A stretch of DNA of 64,000 nucleotides from Ciona intestinalis (Eukaryota > Chordata > Ascidiacea > Phlebobranchia > Cionidae): the NCBI RefSeq assembly GCF_000224145.3, contig NC_020179.2, forward strand, positions 1,637,612 to 1,701,611, given 5' to 3'. Of this stretch, positions 51,086 through 62,091 are shown piece after piece (position 1 is the stretch's first letter; the number at the start of each line of letters is the position of its first letter). The notes beneath the pieces were generated by a model. It did not search any database, had not been told where the DNA came from, and was given only the letters and a program-made list of their open reading frames with translations. Both the position numbers and the translations under genes were made by a program.

Positions 51086-54000
51086 TTAAATACCAAATCT
51101 CATCCCTATATTACACGGGTATCTGTCCGGAAAATAATAGCAAAAACAATTGTGACTGTAACAGCGAATGTTAAACGACTGCATTCTATCACGTCTACAG
51201 TAACCCGGAGAACCGTCGCTTTGTAAGCATACAGGTGTTCGAGTCACAAGACAAGTTACAGGATCACACAGACTGTCTCTATGCTGTATATTCCCACAGT
51301 ATCTTACGCAGCGTGCAACTTCGCCTGAAATGTCTGGACACCCGTAAGCACCACCTGAAGTGCACGTACGGTTCCGGGTTCGAATCCCGACCCCGCATTT
51401 CTCACTGCATACAGTCCACTGACTCCAAGCGCTCATAGTCGGGCACGCTCCAGATCTGCAAGATTTAGTTTGATTTTCAGGGCCTAAGCATTGCCCATAC
51501 GTACTGCATTTTCGCGACCGTACTTGTACACCACCAGCGCATGATCTGCTGCAGGTATTGTACTCGCCCCACGAAAGCCAACTTGGACACTGATGTTCAT
51601 TACAATTTCTTACTTCGTCTGCGATTTTTACACAATTCTTTCCAATGCAAGGCCTTGACCGTCTCTGTGTACCCCCTAAGCACGATTTGCTGCACTTCGT
51701 CCAAGAGTTCCATTCGCCTTTATAAGAAGACACTCCGGACCTTTGTTGATAAACAGAAGAGCGTGGAATATAGCAAAGGGGCCTCTCACAGCAGCTTTCA
51801 AAGCTACCTGACAGCGGCGGCAAAGTATTCAACTGGAATCCCTGGTATGGACAGTATTGTTGTGAGGTCGGAATAATTTTCTTTAAGCTCGAAATCATCG
51901 GGTTACTCGGGACAGGACGGTTTACTAATGACTCCATAAGTAAAAGATTAGTATCAAAGGTCCTTAGGTTTGATCTCGTAGCGAGGCCGTTTGTGATTGG
52001 CAATGCAGATTTAACAGACGATGTATTTGTATTAAGAGAGTATGGAAGAAGCGGATTCGGGTTTATAGGAGCTGCCAATGCTTCATTGATTTGTTGTAAG
52101 CTAATTAAAGATTGGTAAAGCGCTAATGCATCTGCTCTAGAATTGTGACGCGTTGCTAATATCTCGTTTACGATCTCTTGCCAGTTGTCTGCTCGTACCT
52201 CACCGGCGCGAAGTTTAGCATAGTAGCGATACTTCAATATTGCGGTTGGCAAGTGAGAATTGCCTGCGCCATACAAATGCTTGGTTACAGTGGTCCCGCT
52301 TACGCTGGTTGCGCAACCGGTGGATAAGCACTTGTGGTAGCTTGCCAAAAACGCAGCATCGTTTAAACTATCAAATGGCAAACACTCTGGTTGGCCGAAT
52401 AGAAACTCATTCGGAAGCACAGTTGGTGCTTCGTCGTTGCTCGAGCGTACGTTTATGTCATCTGTTCCAACAGGGTACACGCACCCTTTGTCAGGTCGCC
52501 AGCATCCGTCAATCAAATGGCAGTCCCTTGTTGAGATGCCTGAAACGATATATATATAATTAATATCCTATTTTTGTTTCTTAGGCCGTTTAAACGATAA
52601 CCAAAAAAATATAATAAGAGCTGGGTACGATGGGACATGTTTTTATTCTCTTTTTCGTCCTTGGTAATAGACAAAAAATACTTACAGAATTATATAACCG
52701 CAACCTCACGACTCTAAAAGATCGTGGTTATACACGCGATTAGGAAATATACAATTTAGGTGCTGACGGTATACACAAGAAATCACCTTTCCAGCCCGCT
52801 CGCTTAGGTTCGTAGCCAAAATACTCCAGCATGGTTATCATTTTACACCCAGCCGAGTTTTCAAATATTTCTTCTCGAAATTCGTTGATCAGACACTCAG
52901 TCAACAGTGGGTTCCATACTCCACCCTAAAAATCAAATATACTTGATTGTAACTTGCTTTATCCTCTCGTGGCCGGATAACGACAGTCCTTATAACACCA
53001 GCAGTGTTCTGTTTCATACACCTCGTGTCAGCTTTCGAGTTACTTAGAGTGTGATTTTTTTTCGTTTTTTCTATTTATATGGCTGATAATTTGGACAACT
53101 CATTAGTGACCACTGGGTTGGGGCAATTGGCGTTAAGGGTCTTGCCCAAGAACACATATACGCCCATAATGGTAGCGGCGACGAGCCTTGAACCCATTAC
53201 CTCTGGGTTAGAGGCAGGTGCGCTAACCAAGAGTACTGCCATGAAAATGTGCCCTTTAACAATATACTTTTTATACTGCTTGATTGATAATTGATTCGTC
53301 TAACCTTTTGTAAATATTCAGCCGCCTTTCTTTGGAAAACCCGATTTCTAATTGCCATATGACAAACTGGTACAGTTGGTAGAACCGCTTGATTTAACGT
53401 GAACCGGTAGCGGGAAAGTTCATTGTCAAATACACATCCGGGTGTGGTGAGACAAAGTTCTGCGTTTGTGTGTATGTTCGGATTGTTTGTAACGCATGGA
53501 ATTCTGTAAAGAGAAAACAGTTGAGAATTTTGCTGAACGATTTAGCGCTACAGGCAGTATAAAACGATTAAGCTCTACAGGCAGTATAAGAATCTTAACA
53601 CTAGTGAAGAATCCTCCAGTACGTTGCAGATTAGGCTGGAGGCTGGTAGTTAGAGGTTATTAGTTAGACGGCTAAAAACTTGAGGTTATAGGGGTTAGTA
53701 GTTGAAAGCTAACGTAGTTGAGGACTGTTCACTAGCACAGGTAAGGGCCCGTTTATCCGTTCCTGCAGATTCAGATGCAGTTGTTATTAGTACTAGGTTA
53801 TTTCAACTTATTTGTACCCACCGTTGGCAGTAAGGTATATCGACTGAGGGCATCATTTCTTTCATTGAAGCATACAGTATGCGACAGTTTGCTGGGAACG
53901 GGGAACATCTTTCTGTGGCGGAATGAACTCTTTCTTCTGTCGGAACACCATCGTTTCCGCCTGTTTAAGTTAGAATATAGAAAGGTGAGGAAAGATAGGA

Positions 54001-55829
54001 CACCTTTTAATTCTATTTTTCCGTCCCAATTGATATCAAACGAAAAACGTTCAAAGAATTATAAAACTGTATCCTCACGACTCCCATATACCGTTGTTAA
54101 TTGTTTAAAACACGATCAGGATATTTGGATGTTATGCACTAAACGTGTCCCGCCCACCCCACTCTATAAACTGTTACTACAAAACATTTTTTTCACTTGT
54201 TTTCTAAAATAGCTCTCCTGGTAAATATTAATGTACTTACAAACGACGTAACAGAAATGGTATTTGAAAAAAATACATTAGTATGTTTTAGTTACCACCT
54301 ATATTAGCCTCACTATACTGGAAACTCACTGAGTGGAAAAAGTCGTTCTTGTACTTCATTCCCCTCCAACAGTTTTAGGAACTTTTTCTCTATTATGTTC
54401 ATGTTAATCCCATTGTCGACGATCGGTGCTAAAAATAAACTTAATTTAAAACGTTACACAAACCAGGAGGCCACATCAGCAAACCGCTATAACTGTATCT
54501 GAAGGGCAGTAGTGTAATACGACGCTTAGATTCAGTTAAAACGTTACACAATAAACAGTTAAACACAGCAAATCGCTAGAACTATTTAACAAAAGCAGTG
54601 ATGGCCTATACGTGTCACAGAAAAGTAACAATTTTGAACAAAAAACGTGCATATATATGTAGTAGGGTGGGGGAAGTTGGGACACATTTGAACTCTATTT
54701 TCTTGGCCAATGTGGTAGTAAACAAGGAACTTTCAAAGAAATATAAAACTATATGCCCAAGACTCCCATTGACCGTTGTTAACTGTTCATCAGAATATTC
54801 GGATATTATGCGCAGAAGGTGTCCCATCTTCCCCCATCCTACTATATATATAGTTTAACCCAGTAGCACTGTTAATATGCATACATTACTAACCATCTGG
54901 ATTAAGAAAGCAAGTGCTATTAAACCAGCAGCAATGCTCCAAGTTCCTGCATTCAATTTCATCCACGATCACGCCACCAGTTTTAAGTTTTCTGCACACA
55001 ACCGACAAAGTGCTGGGATCTGCATAGATATTTTTTGTGTAGGTTTAGCAAACATCTTTAATGGTAAATAATATTCAACAAGTAGAAGACACTCGTTGTT
55101 TGTCAGTTAGGTGTAACGACCTCCCTTCTTAAACAAATAAATATAGATAGGGTGGGAGAAGACGAGGCACCTTTAGCACATAATATCCTGATCATTTTTG
55201 AACAATCATGGCCTACTCAATATGTATTGAGTACTCAATATGTATTGAGTAGGCCATGGAACAATTAACAAAGGTCTATGGGAGTCGTGACGCTACGCGT
55301 TATAACGATTAAAAGTTTTTTTCGTTTACTACCAAATGGGACGATAAAATAAAATAAAATGTGACCCATCTTACCCCACTCTACTATGTTAGTAGGGTGG
55401 GTAAGATGGGACATCTTTTAAAAATATTCCAATAATTATAAACTTATCCTCACGACTCCCATAGAACGTTGTTAATTGTTTAAAACACATTCGGGATATT
55501 TAAACATTGTGTGCTAAAGGTGTTCCTTCTTCCCCTATTGGCCTATACCCTACTATAAACATGCTGTTAATCGAAAGTGTGATTTAATGAATGTCGTTCG
55601 ATATATTCTGTCTTTTCGTTTTAACTATATGGTGTTTAACCTAAGAGACAAATACAGTTACTCTTATTTTTATTAGAATCTACTCCAGCGGAAATATAAA
55701 ATGCTATAAAAATCCTACATATTTACATTGTATAAACATAAAACTGTTACACATCTAATTACCTTCACAGCATTTGCACACTGAGACCACAAACAGCAAG
55801 AAGAGACATAAATGATATTTTATCATCAT
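51086..55829 (-). CDS. Secreted trefoil-like/TSP1 repeat protein, paralogue C
   Basis: Exons, complement of 55763-55829, 54894-55019, 54330-54428, 53822-53960, 53305-53503, 52787-52925 and 51086-52539, total 2223 nt, 740 aa. The signal peptide begins MMIKYHLCLFLLFVVSV. Cysteine modules: RNLEHCCWFNSTCF, SPFPANCRILYASM with VDIPYCQR, TPGCVFDNELSRYRF with PTVPVC, CHLIDGCWRPDKGCVYP and GSFESCCERPLCYIPR. Three TSP1 repeats follow (WNSWTKCSKSCLGG, WLSWGEYNTCSRSCAGG, MSAWSQWTVCSEKCGVG). Closer to B than to A in the TSP1 region. The early exons are small and were found by phase and motif comparison, so their edges are less certain. Tail to tail with B. Confidence 0.83.
52617..52775 (+). mobile_element. 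Variant MITE
   Basis: Begins gagctgggtacgatggg; internals resemble 57283-57480 (acttacagaattatataac, ttaggtgctgacggtat). Lies 11 bp downstream of the donor-side edge of the paralogue C exon 52787-52925. Confidence 0.65.
52950..53250 (-). mobile_element. SINE, nearly full length
   Basis: On the minus strand the head reads ggttagcgcacctgcctcta (box A) and ggttcaaggctcgtcgcc (box B), confirming tRNA ancestry. The tail ends at ttatcctctcgtggccgg. Confidence 0.82.
53606..53745. mobile_element. Inverted-repeat element of the third MITE family
   Basis: Left end cactagtgaagaatcctcc, right end gaggactgttcactagcac, with GGTTAG-rich internal sequence. Related to 38111-38191 and 14640-14800. In an intron of paralogue C. 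Confidence 0.6.
53977..54168 (+). mobile_element. MITE, full length, 16 bp from a paralogue C exon
   Basis: Ends tatagaaaggtgaggaaag and gcccaccccactctata. Read on the minus strand, its left end gives a pyrimidine tract just before the acceptor of exon 53822-53960. Confidence 0.82.
54658..54846 (+). mobile_element. MITE, full length
   Basis: Ends tagtagggtgggggaagttg and cccccatcctactata; 47 bp from the paralogue C exon 54894-55019. Confidence 0.82.
55146..55386 (-). mobile_element. MITE carrying an inserted palindrome
   Basis: Element ends tagatagggtgggagaag and ttaccccactctacta. It is ~50 bp longer than usual because of the palindrome at 55207-55258. Confidence 0.8.
55207..55258. repeat. 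52-bp near-perfect palindrome inside a MITE
   Basis: From catggcctactcaatatgta to tgtattgagtaggccatg. The two arms are reverse complements except at two TG/CA positions. Internally it is also a tandem repeat of tactcaatatgtattgag. Confidence 0.85.
55388..55555 (+). mobile_element. MITE adjacent to the previous one
   Basis: Starts ttagtagggtgggtaagatg directly after the right end of the 55146 element. Right end disrupted by an insertion (cccctattggcctataccctactata). Confidence 0.78.
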
Positions 55830-56704
55830 AAGTTATACACGTCACCAAACCAAGAATTCGACCTGATCAAAATTAAATTGGTTACCTTCTGTCCGCAATT
55901 TAAATTACACAGCTACTAAAACTGCAAACAAAAGCATGTAAAAAATCACTTTGTTTTTAAAGACTACAAATTTACATTTGCGCCGTAATGTGCTAAACGA
56001 ATTTATTAAAGTTTTGCTATACGGCTGTCTATTGGAGTCTTTCTATCACGTTCGGGCGTTTATAGCAAAACATGGTAAAAAAGATGCTTTTATAGTGTTT
56101 TATGTACGTGGATATAATGCGGATCAATGGGCGGCGGTGAATTACACGTCAGTGATTGCTATCTCAGCAGATTTGTTTGTTATGACACACAAAATAGTGA
56201 TTGTGACGAGTGTAACGTGGATTGTAGAAGGCGTTACCGTCATGCTATTTGACGTCTGCTTTTCGTAACAATAGGGCGGGGGAACACGGGACACCTTTTC
56301 ATTCTATTTTCTCGTCCTATTTGGTAGTAAACAAAGAACATTCAAAGAGTTATAAAACCGTATCCTCACGACTCCAATAAACCATTGGTAATTGTTTGAA
56401 ACACGATCCGGATATTTGAATATTATGTGCTAAATGTTTCCCATCTTACCCCACAGTTCTATATGCACAGTCAGCTGTACTGCAGCAAAACGCTACCCAT
56501 ACAGATACAGCAGTACTGGTTAGTAACATACAGTGAGAAAGTTCTTTATTTTTCGGTATGGTCATTACAAGGCAAGTTGTGCGAAAAGACAGAAATAAAA
56601 AAAGAAATAGACAAAATAGAGACAAAACAGATACAAGTTCAAGACTGTGGTAATACTGATTTGTGAGTACATTTTTTGACAGTTTTTGATTTAAAGATAT
56701 AAAA
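55830..56704. other. Intergenic region between paralogue C and SMARCAL1
   Basis: Contains a MITE (56268-56462). An open frame at 55951-56268 (105 codons) has no recognisable domain, and its end runs into the MITE edge; it was not called. Confidence 0.45.
56268..56462 (+). mobile_element. MITE, full length, mixed ends
   Basis: Left end caatagggcgggggaacac, right end cttaccccacagttctata (variant type). Confidence 0.8.
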
Positions 56705-59200
56705 TCATTTTTTTAACCGTTTTTTCTCGGGATGTGGTTTAAAGTCGCAATTGTCGGGCGACCAATTTTCTCTCTTGCGACTTGATTGCTCCAGGCGTGA
56801 CGTAGACGCTGTGACGTCACTAAGTGCATTGTCTCGGCATTGTTTCGTATCACTTACGTTATTGTGAACGTAATCCAAGTTAGTATCATGACACTGAATT
56901 TTGGAAACTCTGCAAAAAAATGAAAGTTATAGGTTGTTATTTATGAATAAACGTAAATTATTTATCCTGGCGTGGCGGGGCAACGTTAGTCGTTAAAATA
57001 TGGGTGTTCTGTTTCATACACCTCGTACCCACTTACGAGTTGCCACGTATGTAACATTGTTAGTGATTACTTTTTAAAATTTTTCATCATTTTTAATATG
57101 GCTGACAATTTAGATGACTAATAAGAAACCACTGAGTTAAAGCAATTGCGGTTAAGTGTCTTTCCCAAAGACACATAACCCTACAAAGGCGACAGCGAGC
57201 CTCGCAGCCGTAACAAGTACGAATCTCAGCTTTGTCCCAAATTACAAGTTTCGCCAACGCAAAAAAACGAACGTTTTATATATGTAGTATAGTGAAAAAT
57301 ATGAAACAAATGTTCTCATTCTCTTTTCCCGTCCCATTTGGTAGTAAACAAAGAATATTTACAGAATTATATAACCGTGGCCCGCGACTCAAAAAGAGCG
57401 TTGTTAATTATTCAAAACGTAATCCGGAAATATGGGATTTTTTAGGTGCTAACGGTATCCCATCTTACCCCACAGTAATGCAACAATAAATTCTCACCTT
57501 TCTTGTTCTTCTCTTTCTGCTTCCTCAATCGCTCGAAGCAGGTCCGCGTCATCATCGTCGCTTGTGACGTCACAATCCCCGCTTTTTACGTCACAATCGC
57601 TTTTATTTTCACCTCCCTGAAAAATCGAAAAATTTACTTAAAAGTCTCTAAAACTGATATTTAGTGTAGTTTTAAGAAAATTCGTTTTGATTATTAAAGC
57701 ATTACCTGGCTTTTTATAGAATACAATTATCCACAAAATTGCAGCGCACAATTAAGAGTCATTGTTGTTTAAATTGTCAGCCAAAAAGTAAAACACACTC
57801 CACAAAGTTACATAAATGGTAACTATAAAATAGAACCCTTGTGTGATAACGACTATCGTTTTCCGGCCCACGAGGATAAAGCAAGTTACAATCATTTATT
57901 ATTTCCCACATAGCCACACTGTTTACCCCAAAATAATCCAGAATATTGGTTTGACCATGTTCCTTTGCTTGATGTTGTTCTGTTTCATTGAAATCTGTTT
58001 TGTTAAGTCCTGCTTTACTAAGCACTTCAAGCTTTTTCTTAATCATCTGAAATATATTTTATAAGTAAATGAAGACTATGTGGTTTTGTGTCTGTTATGT
58101 TGTAGAGAGGCTTTAAACTATTAGTAGAATAAAAAGTTAGAAAATGAATTTGTCAATCTTAGACTTAATTGTAAGCAAAACAGGATTAGAAGCTTTGGAA
58201 AAATCATATAAAAAGTTAAAAATAGGTGTAGAGGAGTACTGGAGTACATAATCTTATGACCTATATATATATAGTAGAGTGGGGGAAGATGGGACACCTT
58301 TTTATTGTATTTTCCCGTCCCATTCGGTAGTAAACAAAGAAAATTTAACGAATTATTAAACCGTATCCTTACGACTCCCATAAGGCCGCTATTAATTGTT
58401 TAAAATTCGATCGGAATATTCGAATATCGTGTGTCGGTGTCCCATCTTTCCCCACCCTACTATATAGCAAAGAGGGATAAGAGGACATTCTTTATTTTTT
58501 CTTCTTCTATTTGAAAAGAAACAAAGAAAAGTTAGAGGCTTATTATTCAACTCTATTTTAAACAGTCGGGGTCCTATAATGCTGCATCCAAGCGGGCCAG
58601 GGAAAGTATGCCAGAGTTGGCTTATTACTCTAAAATATTTCACTTGCAGTTGGAAATAATTATCTAAATCCGCAAAATATGTAGGTTACACAGTAGATAG
58701 AAGTCGTAATATAATTTTGTTTATCTCTTTGAAAACGTTAGTGAAGATCATGTTATTTAAAGAACGAAGAGAAGGTGTGTCTTTACGCACACTTTTGTTT
58801 CTACTAGAAGTTTAACTTAATTAAAATAAATGGCTCTCTGCCCGCTAGGCGTAGCGACCACGCTTATTTTCTTCCAAATAAATGTAAATATGTTTTTACG
58901 TAAGCGTGTTTTAACAACTGTTGTTTTGTCGCTATATACTGTCTTTTCGTTTAAAATACTTCTAAAGAGACAAATAAAAGTTACTATATTATATTATTAT
59001 TATTATAAGAGAATCAACAGCAAAAAAACAGTTGTTAAAACAAGCTATAGATAAAAAGTGTGGGAAAGAGTTTCAGTTAAAAGTTGTATCCCTACCTGCC
59101 ATATTAGGTCATCAGCTGTGTTTTTAGCAATAAGATAATGAACGTTAACAACATCTCTCTGTCCAATACGATAACATCTGTCTTCTGCTTGAACCAATAT
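56705..59200 (-). CDS. SMARCAL1: SMARCAL1-like SNF2 annealing helicase, C-terminal exons
   Basis: ATP-dependent strand-annealing helicase of the HARP family that protects stalled replication forks in the nucleus. Unique 3' exons, complement of 59096-59200, 57927-58046, 57498-57616 and 56705-56909, all in phase. The first carries helicase motif VI as [11 protein letters not shown] (His usual at the Tyr), then [18 protein letters not shown]. The second matches SMARCAL1 after motif VI ([19 protein letters not shown]). The third is acidic ([19 protein letters not shown]) and the last ends in a basic, NLS-like KKRLKK. The upstream exons are duplicated at 59746-61356 and 62092-63698; the N-terminal half (HARP and ATPase domain 1) is beyond the right edge. 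Confidence 0.9.
56940..57210 (-). mobile_element. SINE in SMARCAL1 intron
   Basis: Blocks atcctggcgtggcggggc, gtttcatacacctcgtaccc, and head-side gcgacagcgagcctcgcagc. Confidence 0.68.
57283..57480 (+). mobile_element. Variant MITE
   Basis: Degraded left end (tagtatagtgaaaaatatg) and a good variant right end (catcttaccccacagtaa). It ends 18 bp from the SMARCAL1 exon 57498-57616, on the donor side. Confidence 0.7.
57785..57895 (+). mobile_element. SINE tail fragment
   Basis: acaaagttacataaatggta, then ataacgactatcgttttccg and cacgaggataaagcaag. Confidence 0.62.
58269..58466 (+). mobile_element. MITE, full length
   Basis: Ends tatagtagagtgggggaag and tttccccaccctactata. Confidence 0.85.
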
Positions 59201-59404
59201 CTAAATTCGTTGGCGTTGGGTTAGATTTATTTTATATGGATAACGTTGTATGGCATTGCAATTTAAGGGACCTCAAATTTATAATACATTATACATTTTT
59301 CTGGATTGTCTTGCTGGTTTAAAGACCAAATGGACCTTCATTTGTACTTCCAAGCTGAGAATTGTGTATAAACATTCTACAGGAGAAATATTCAATGTAA
59401 ATTT

Positions 59405-59605
59405 GACACCGACTGTGGCAGTGGCTAGTGCGCCTGCCTCTTTGTGTTAAGATACAGGCTAAAGACTTTATGCTGCTCCCATTGTAGGCGCAAGTGTCCT
59501 TGAGTAAAACAGGTAACAATAACTTTTTTAACCTGTTAGTCCCTTGTTATAGCCAATGTCATTGCCCCGCCATGGGAGAATAAATAAGATACATTCATTT
59601 GCTAT
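59405..59605 (+). mobile_element. SINE with head
   Basis: Head gtggcagtggctagtgcgcc and tgcctctttgtgttaag resembles box A; box B is weak. The middle is deleted, and the tail is cattgccccgccatgggag. Repeated in part at 61835-61945. Confidence 0.62.
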
Positions 59606-59639
59606 TGTTATTAGTTAACAAAAGTCCATATGCTTAATG

Positions 59640-59745
59640 TATGTAATGTAACTTACTTTATCCTCACGTGGCTGAAAAACGACAGCTGTTAAACACAGGT
59701 GTTCTGTTTCAGACACCTCATGCAAGCTTACGAGTTAGTTCTTAC
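59640..59745 (-). mobile_element. SINE tail abutting a splice donor
   Basis: actttatcctcacgtggctg to gcaagcttacgagttag. It reaches to within a few bases of the donor (gtaagaact on the minus strand) of the SMARCAL1 exon 59746-59928. Repeated at 61980-62091. Confidence 0.68.
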
Positions 59746-60016
59746 CCCTGGATTCCAAAACAGCTCCGCAAAAACAACCAATGAAGCTGAATGAAGAGTA
59801 ATCCCCATGTTTGCAGCTGTAATGCTCAACAGCGCCACCTTGCAGGAAGAATTTTCTTGGAATCTCGCCACTTCAGTTTGACGGCGCTCTGATGGTGTTG
59901 AGCCATCTATTCGAATGTAGTCGCAGCCCTGGATTTAAATTTAGGAATTACATCATTAAAAAAAATAATAGTGTCTTATTACACAGAAGTACATTAAATA
60001 TTTGCATTATTATAAA

Positions 60017-60210
60017 TATAGTGGGGTTGGGGGAATATGAGACATCTTCATAATATAAAAATATCCTGATTGTGTTTTAAACATTTACCAACAGTCTATT
60101 GGGGTCGTGGGGATTTGGTTTTATAATACTTTGAATGTTCTTTGTTTACTACTAAATTGGACGAGAAAATAGAATGAAAAGGTGTCCCATCTTCCCCCAC
60201 CCTACTATAT
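60017..60210 (-). mobile_element. MITE, full length, in SMARCAL1 intron (first copy)
   Basis: Ends tatagtggggttgggggaat and ttcccccaccctactata; internal deletion near the left end (catcttcataatataaaaat). Confidence 0.82.
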
Positions 60211-60277
60211 CAAATACATGGAGTATTTCCATTAATGTACATCTTGTGTACTGCCCAATTAGCCAACCATTTGTCCA

Positions 60278-60592
60278 GCACAGTGGTTAAAGTGTCTGCT
60301 TTTGGCTTAGAGGATATGGGTTCAAGGCTCAAAGCTGCTACAATTGTGGACAAATTTGTTCTTGCCCGAGAGAATTATTAATATTTGCTTTTACCTCAAA
60401 CCAGTTGTCCCTTATGGGTTTGCTAAATTATCAGCCACATATAAAAAAATTATTAAAAAAACTAAAAAATTGTTACCTACAAAGTTAACACATGGGCGCT
60501 AACTCGTAAGCTGGCATGAGATGTATGAAATAGAACACATAATGACTGTCCCACCCCACCCCACCAAGCATACATAAATAGGCATTCATTCA
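60278..60592 (+). mobile_element. SINE, full length
   Basis: Head cagcacagtggttaaagtgt with box A, and atgggttcaaggctcaaag as box B. Tail ggcatgagatgtatgaaata and cattcattcattt. Confidence 0.8.
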
Positions 60593-61784
60593 TTTAGTAC
60601 ATAGGAAAAACACACAAAGAAATATTTACTGCGGGGAAAAAAACAAAGAAAAAATTTAGTACATGAGAAAACACAAAAAAAAATAGTTCGAATTCATAAA
60701 TACCTTTTTATTCAAGTCAGTTTCTACACTGTCGAGCACAGATTTATGATGAGCAAACAGCAGGAACTTGTGGCCGCCCTCCAAAAGATCAAGTACATAA
60801 GACTTGATACCTGGCAGCTTAAACTTGGCTGTCTCGTTGAAATATTGAAGCAGAATTCCGTGCTTTTCTGCAGCCTGTAAGGAATAACACAGATTACAGA
60901 TTTATTACAATATAGAATTGGAAGCAGTGTTCTGCTTTATAAAGTCTTGCCATAATTGTAAGAAACTACTGTATCAGTCTGTATAAATTTAACAAATTAT
61001 TTAAACACACATAACAGAATATCCAGACAAAGTAAATTTAATTTAAATATTTCTAATTCTTCGCTACAGTAATCGAAGAGACGAATAAAGTTATTTACTA
61101 TTAAAAGTATTAATTATTAAAAATCCAACATACCGAAAGACCTTTTTGATTAACCGCACTCTGTGATGCTTCTAGAAGTTCCTCTGTTTTATTGAGGCTT
61201 TTCAATGCTGACGTCTAGCGCCACCGTGCGACGGAGTTTCGGTGGAAGTTGGTGAAGCACGTCGTCTTTTGTGCGACGGAGCATGACCGTTTCTTGGAGA
61301 ATTAAACGTAGCTCAGTCATGTTTGATGAGCCAGAATAATCCCAACCCCAGGTGTTCTGTTTAATTAGGGATTTATTACTATAATATATTAATAACTTCT
61401 AACTTGTCTATTTGATTACAGTAATCATCTGATACTACGAAAAAGTAATTAACAAAAAAAACAAGACCAACCACTAGTAGTAAGTAATAAAGAAATATAT
61501 TTCGCCTAGCTAGGGTGTAACGGTCAGGCATTTTATCCAAAACATTATTTCTTTCTTTTTTATCAATAAGCAAGTTTTAACAACTGTTGTTTTACCGTTA
61601 CTACCCGTCTTTTCGCTTTTTATCAACTCTCTTGTTCTTCATTATCGTGACCGAAGAGACGAAATAAATTTCATTCATTCATTCATTAAATGGCATGGTT
61701 GGACTTAATTTTATTGGTTACGTTTTTTTAGCACCACATTTTTACTGTACTGTACTATACAAGAATGGTTCAACTATTTGAACA

Positions 61785-61834
61785 NNNNNNNNNNNNNNNN
61801 NNNNNNNNNNNNNNNNNNNNNNNNNNNNNNNNNN
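61785..61834. other. Assembly gap (50 N)
   Basis: Separates the two SMARCAL1 exon copies; sequence resumes in mid-homology with 59489, as expected for two overlapping contigs that were not merged. Confidence 0.95.
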
Positions 61835-62091
61835 CGCAAGTGTCCTTGAGTAAAACAGGTAACAATAACTTTTTTAACCTGTTAGTCCCTTGTTATAGCC
61901 AATGTCATTGCCCCGCCATGGGAGAATAAATAAGATACATTCATTTGCTATTGTTATTAGTTAACAAAAGTCCATATGCTTAATGTATGTAATGTAACTT
62001 ACTTTATCCTCACGTGGCTGAAAAACGACAGCTGTTAAACACAGGTGTTCTGTTTCAGACACCTCATGCAAGCTTACGAGTTAGTTCTTAC

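Larger units (their letters stand above)
59746..61356 (-). pseudogene. SMARCAL1: SMARCAL1 exons, first copy (frame disrupted)
   Basis: Exons, complement of 61134-61356, 60704-60874 and 59746-59928. The latter two are open: [18 protein letters not shown] and [19 protein letters not shown], then [24 protein letters not shown] and [12 protein letters not shown] (motifs IV-V). The 5'-most exon is 223 nt instead of 225: relative to the second copy it lacks one T in a run near 61172 and another near 61200, which shifts the frame. It could be a damaged allele, a sequencing error in homopolymers or a true pseudo-duplicate. This copy is the one contiguous with the unique 3' exons. Confidence 0.7.

Noticed and set aside
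51360-51400. tRNA-like T-arm (gggttcgaatcccgacc)
   Set aside because: It falls inside the third TSP1 repeat of paralogue C on the other strand, with no matching acceptor stem or anticodon arm; chance resemblance.
55951-56268. 105-codon plus-strand open frame
   Set aside because: No recognisable domain, no supporting splice or homology evidence, and its end coincides with a MITE edge.
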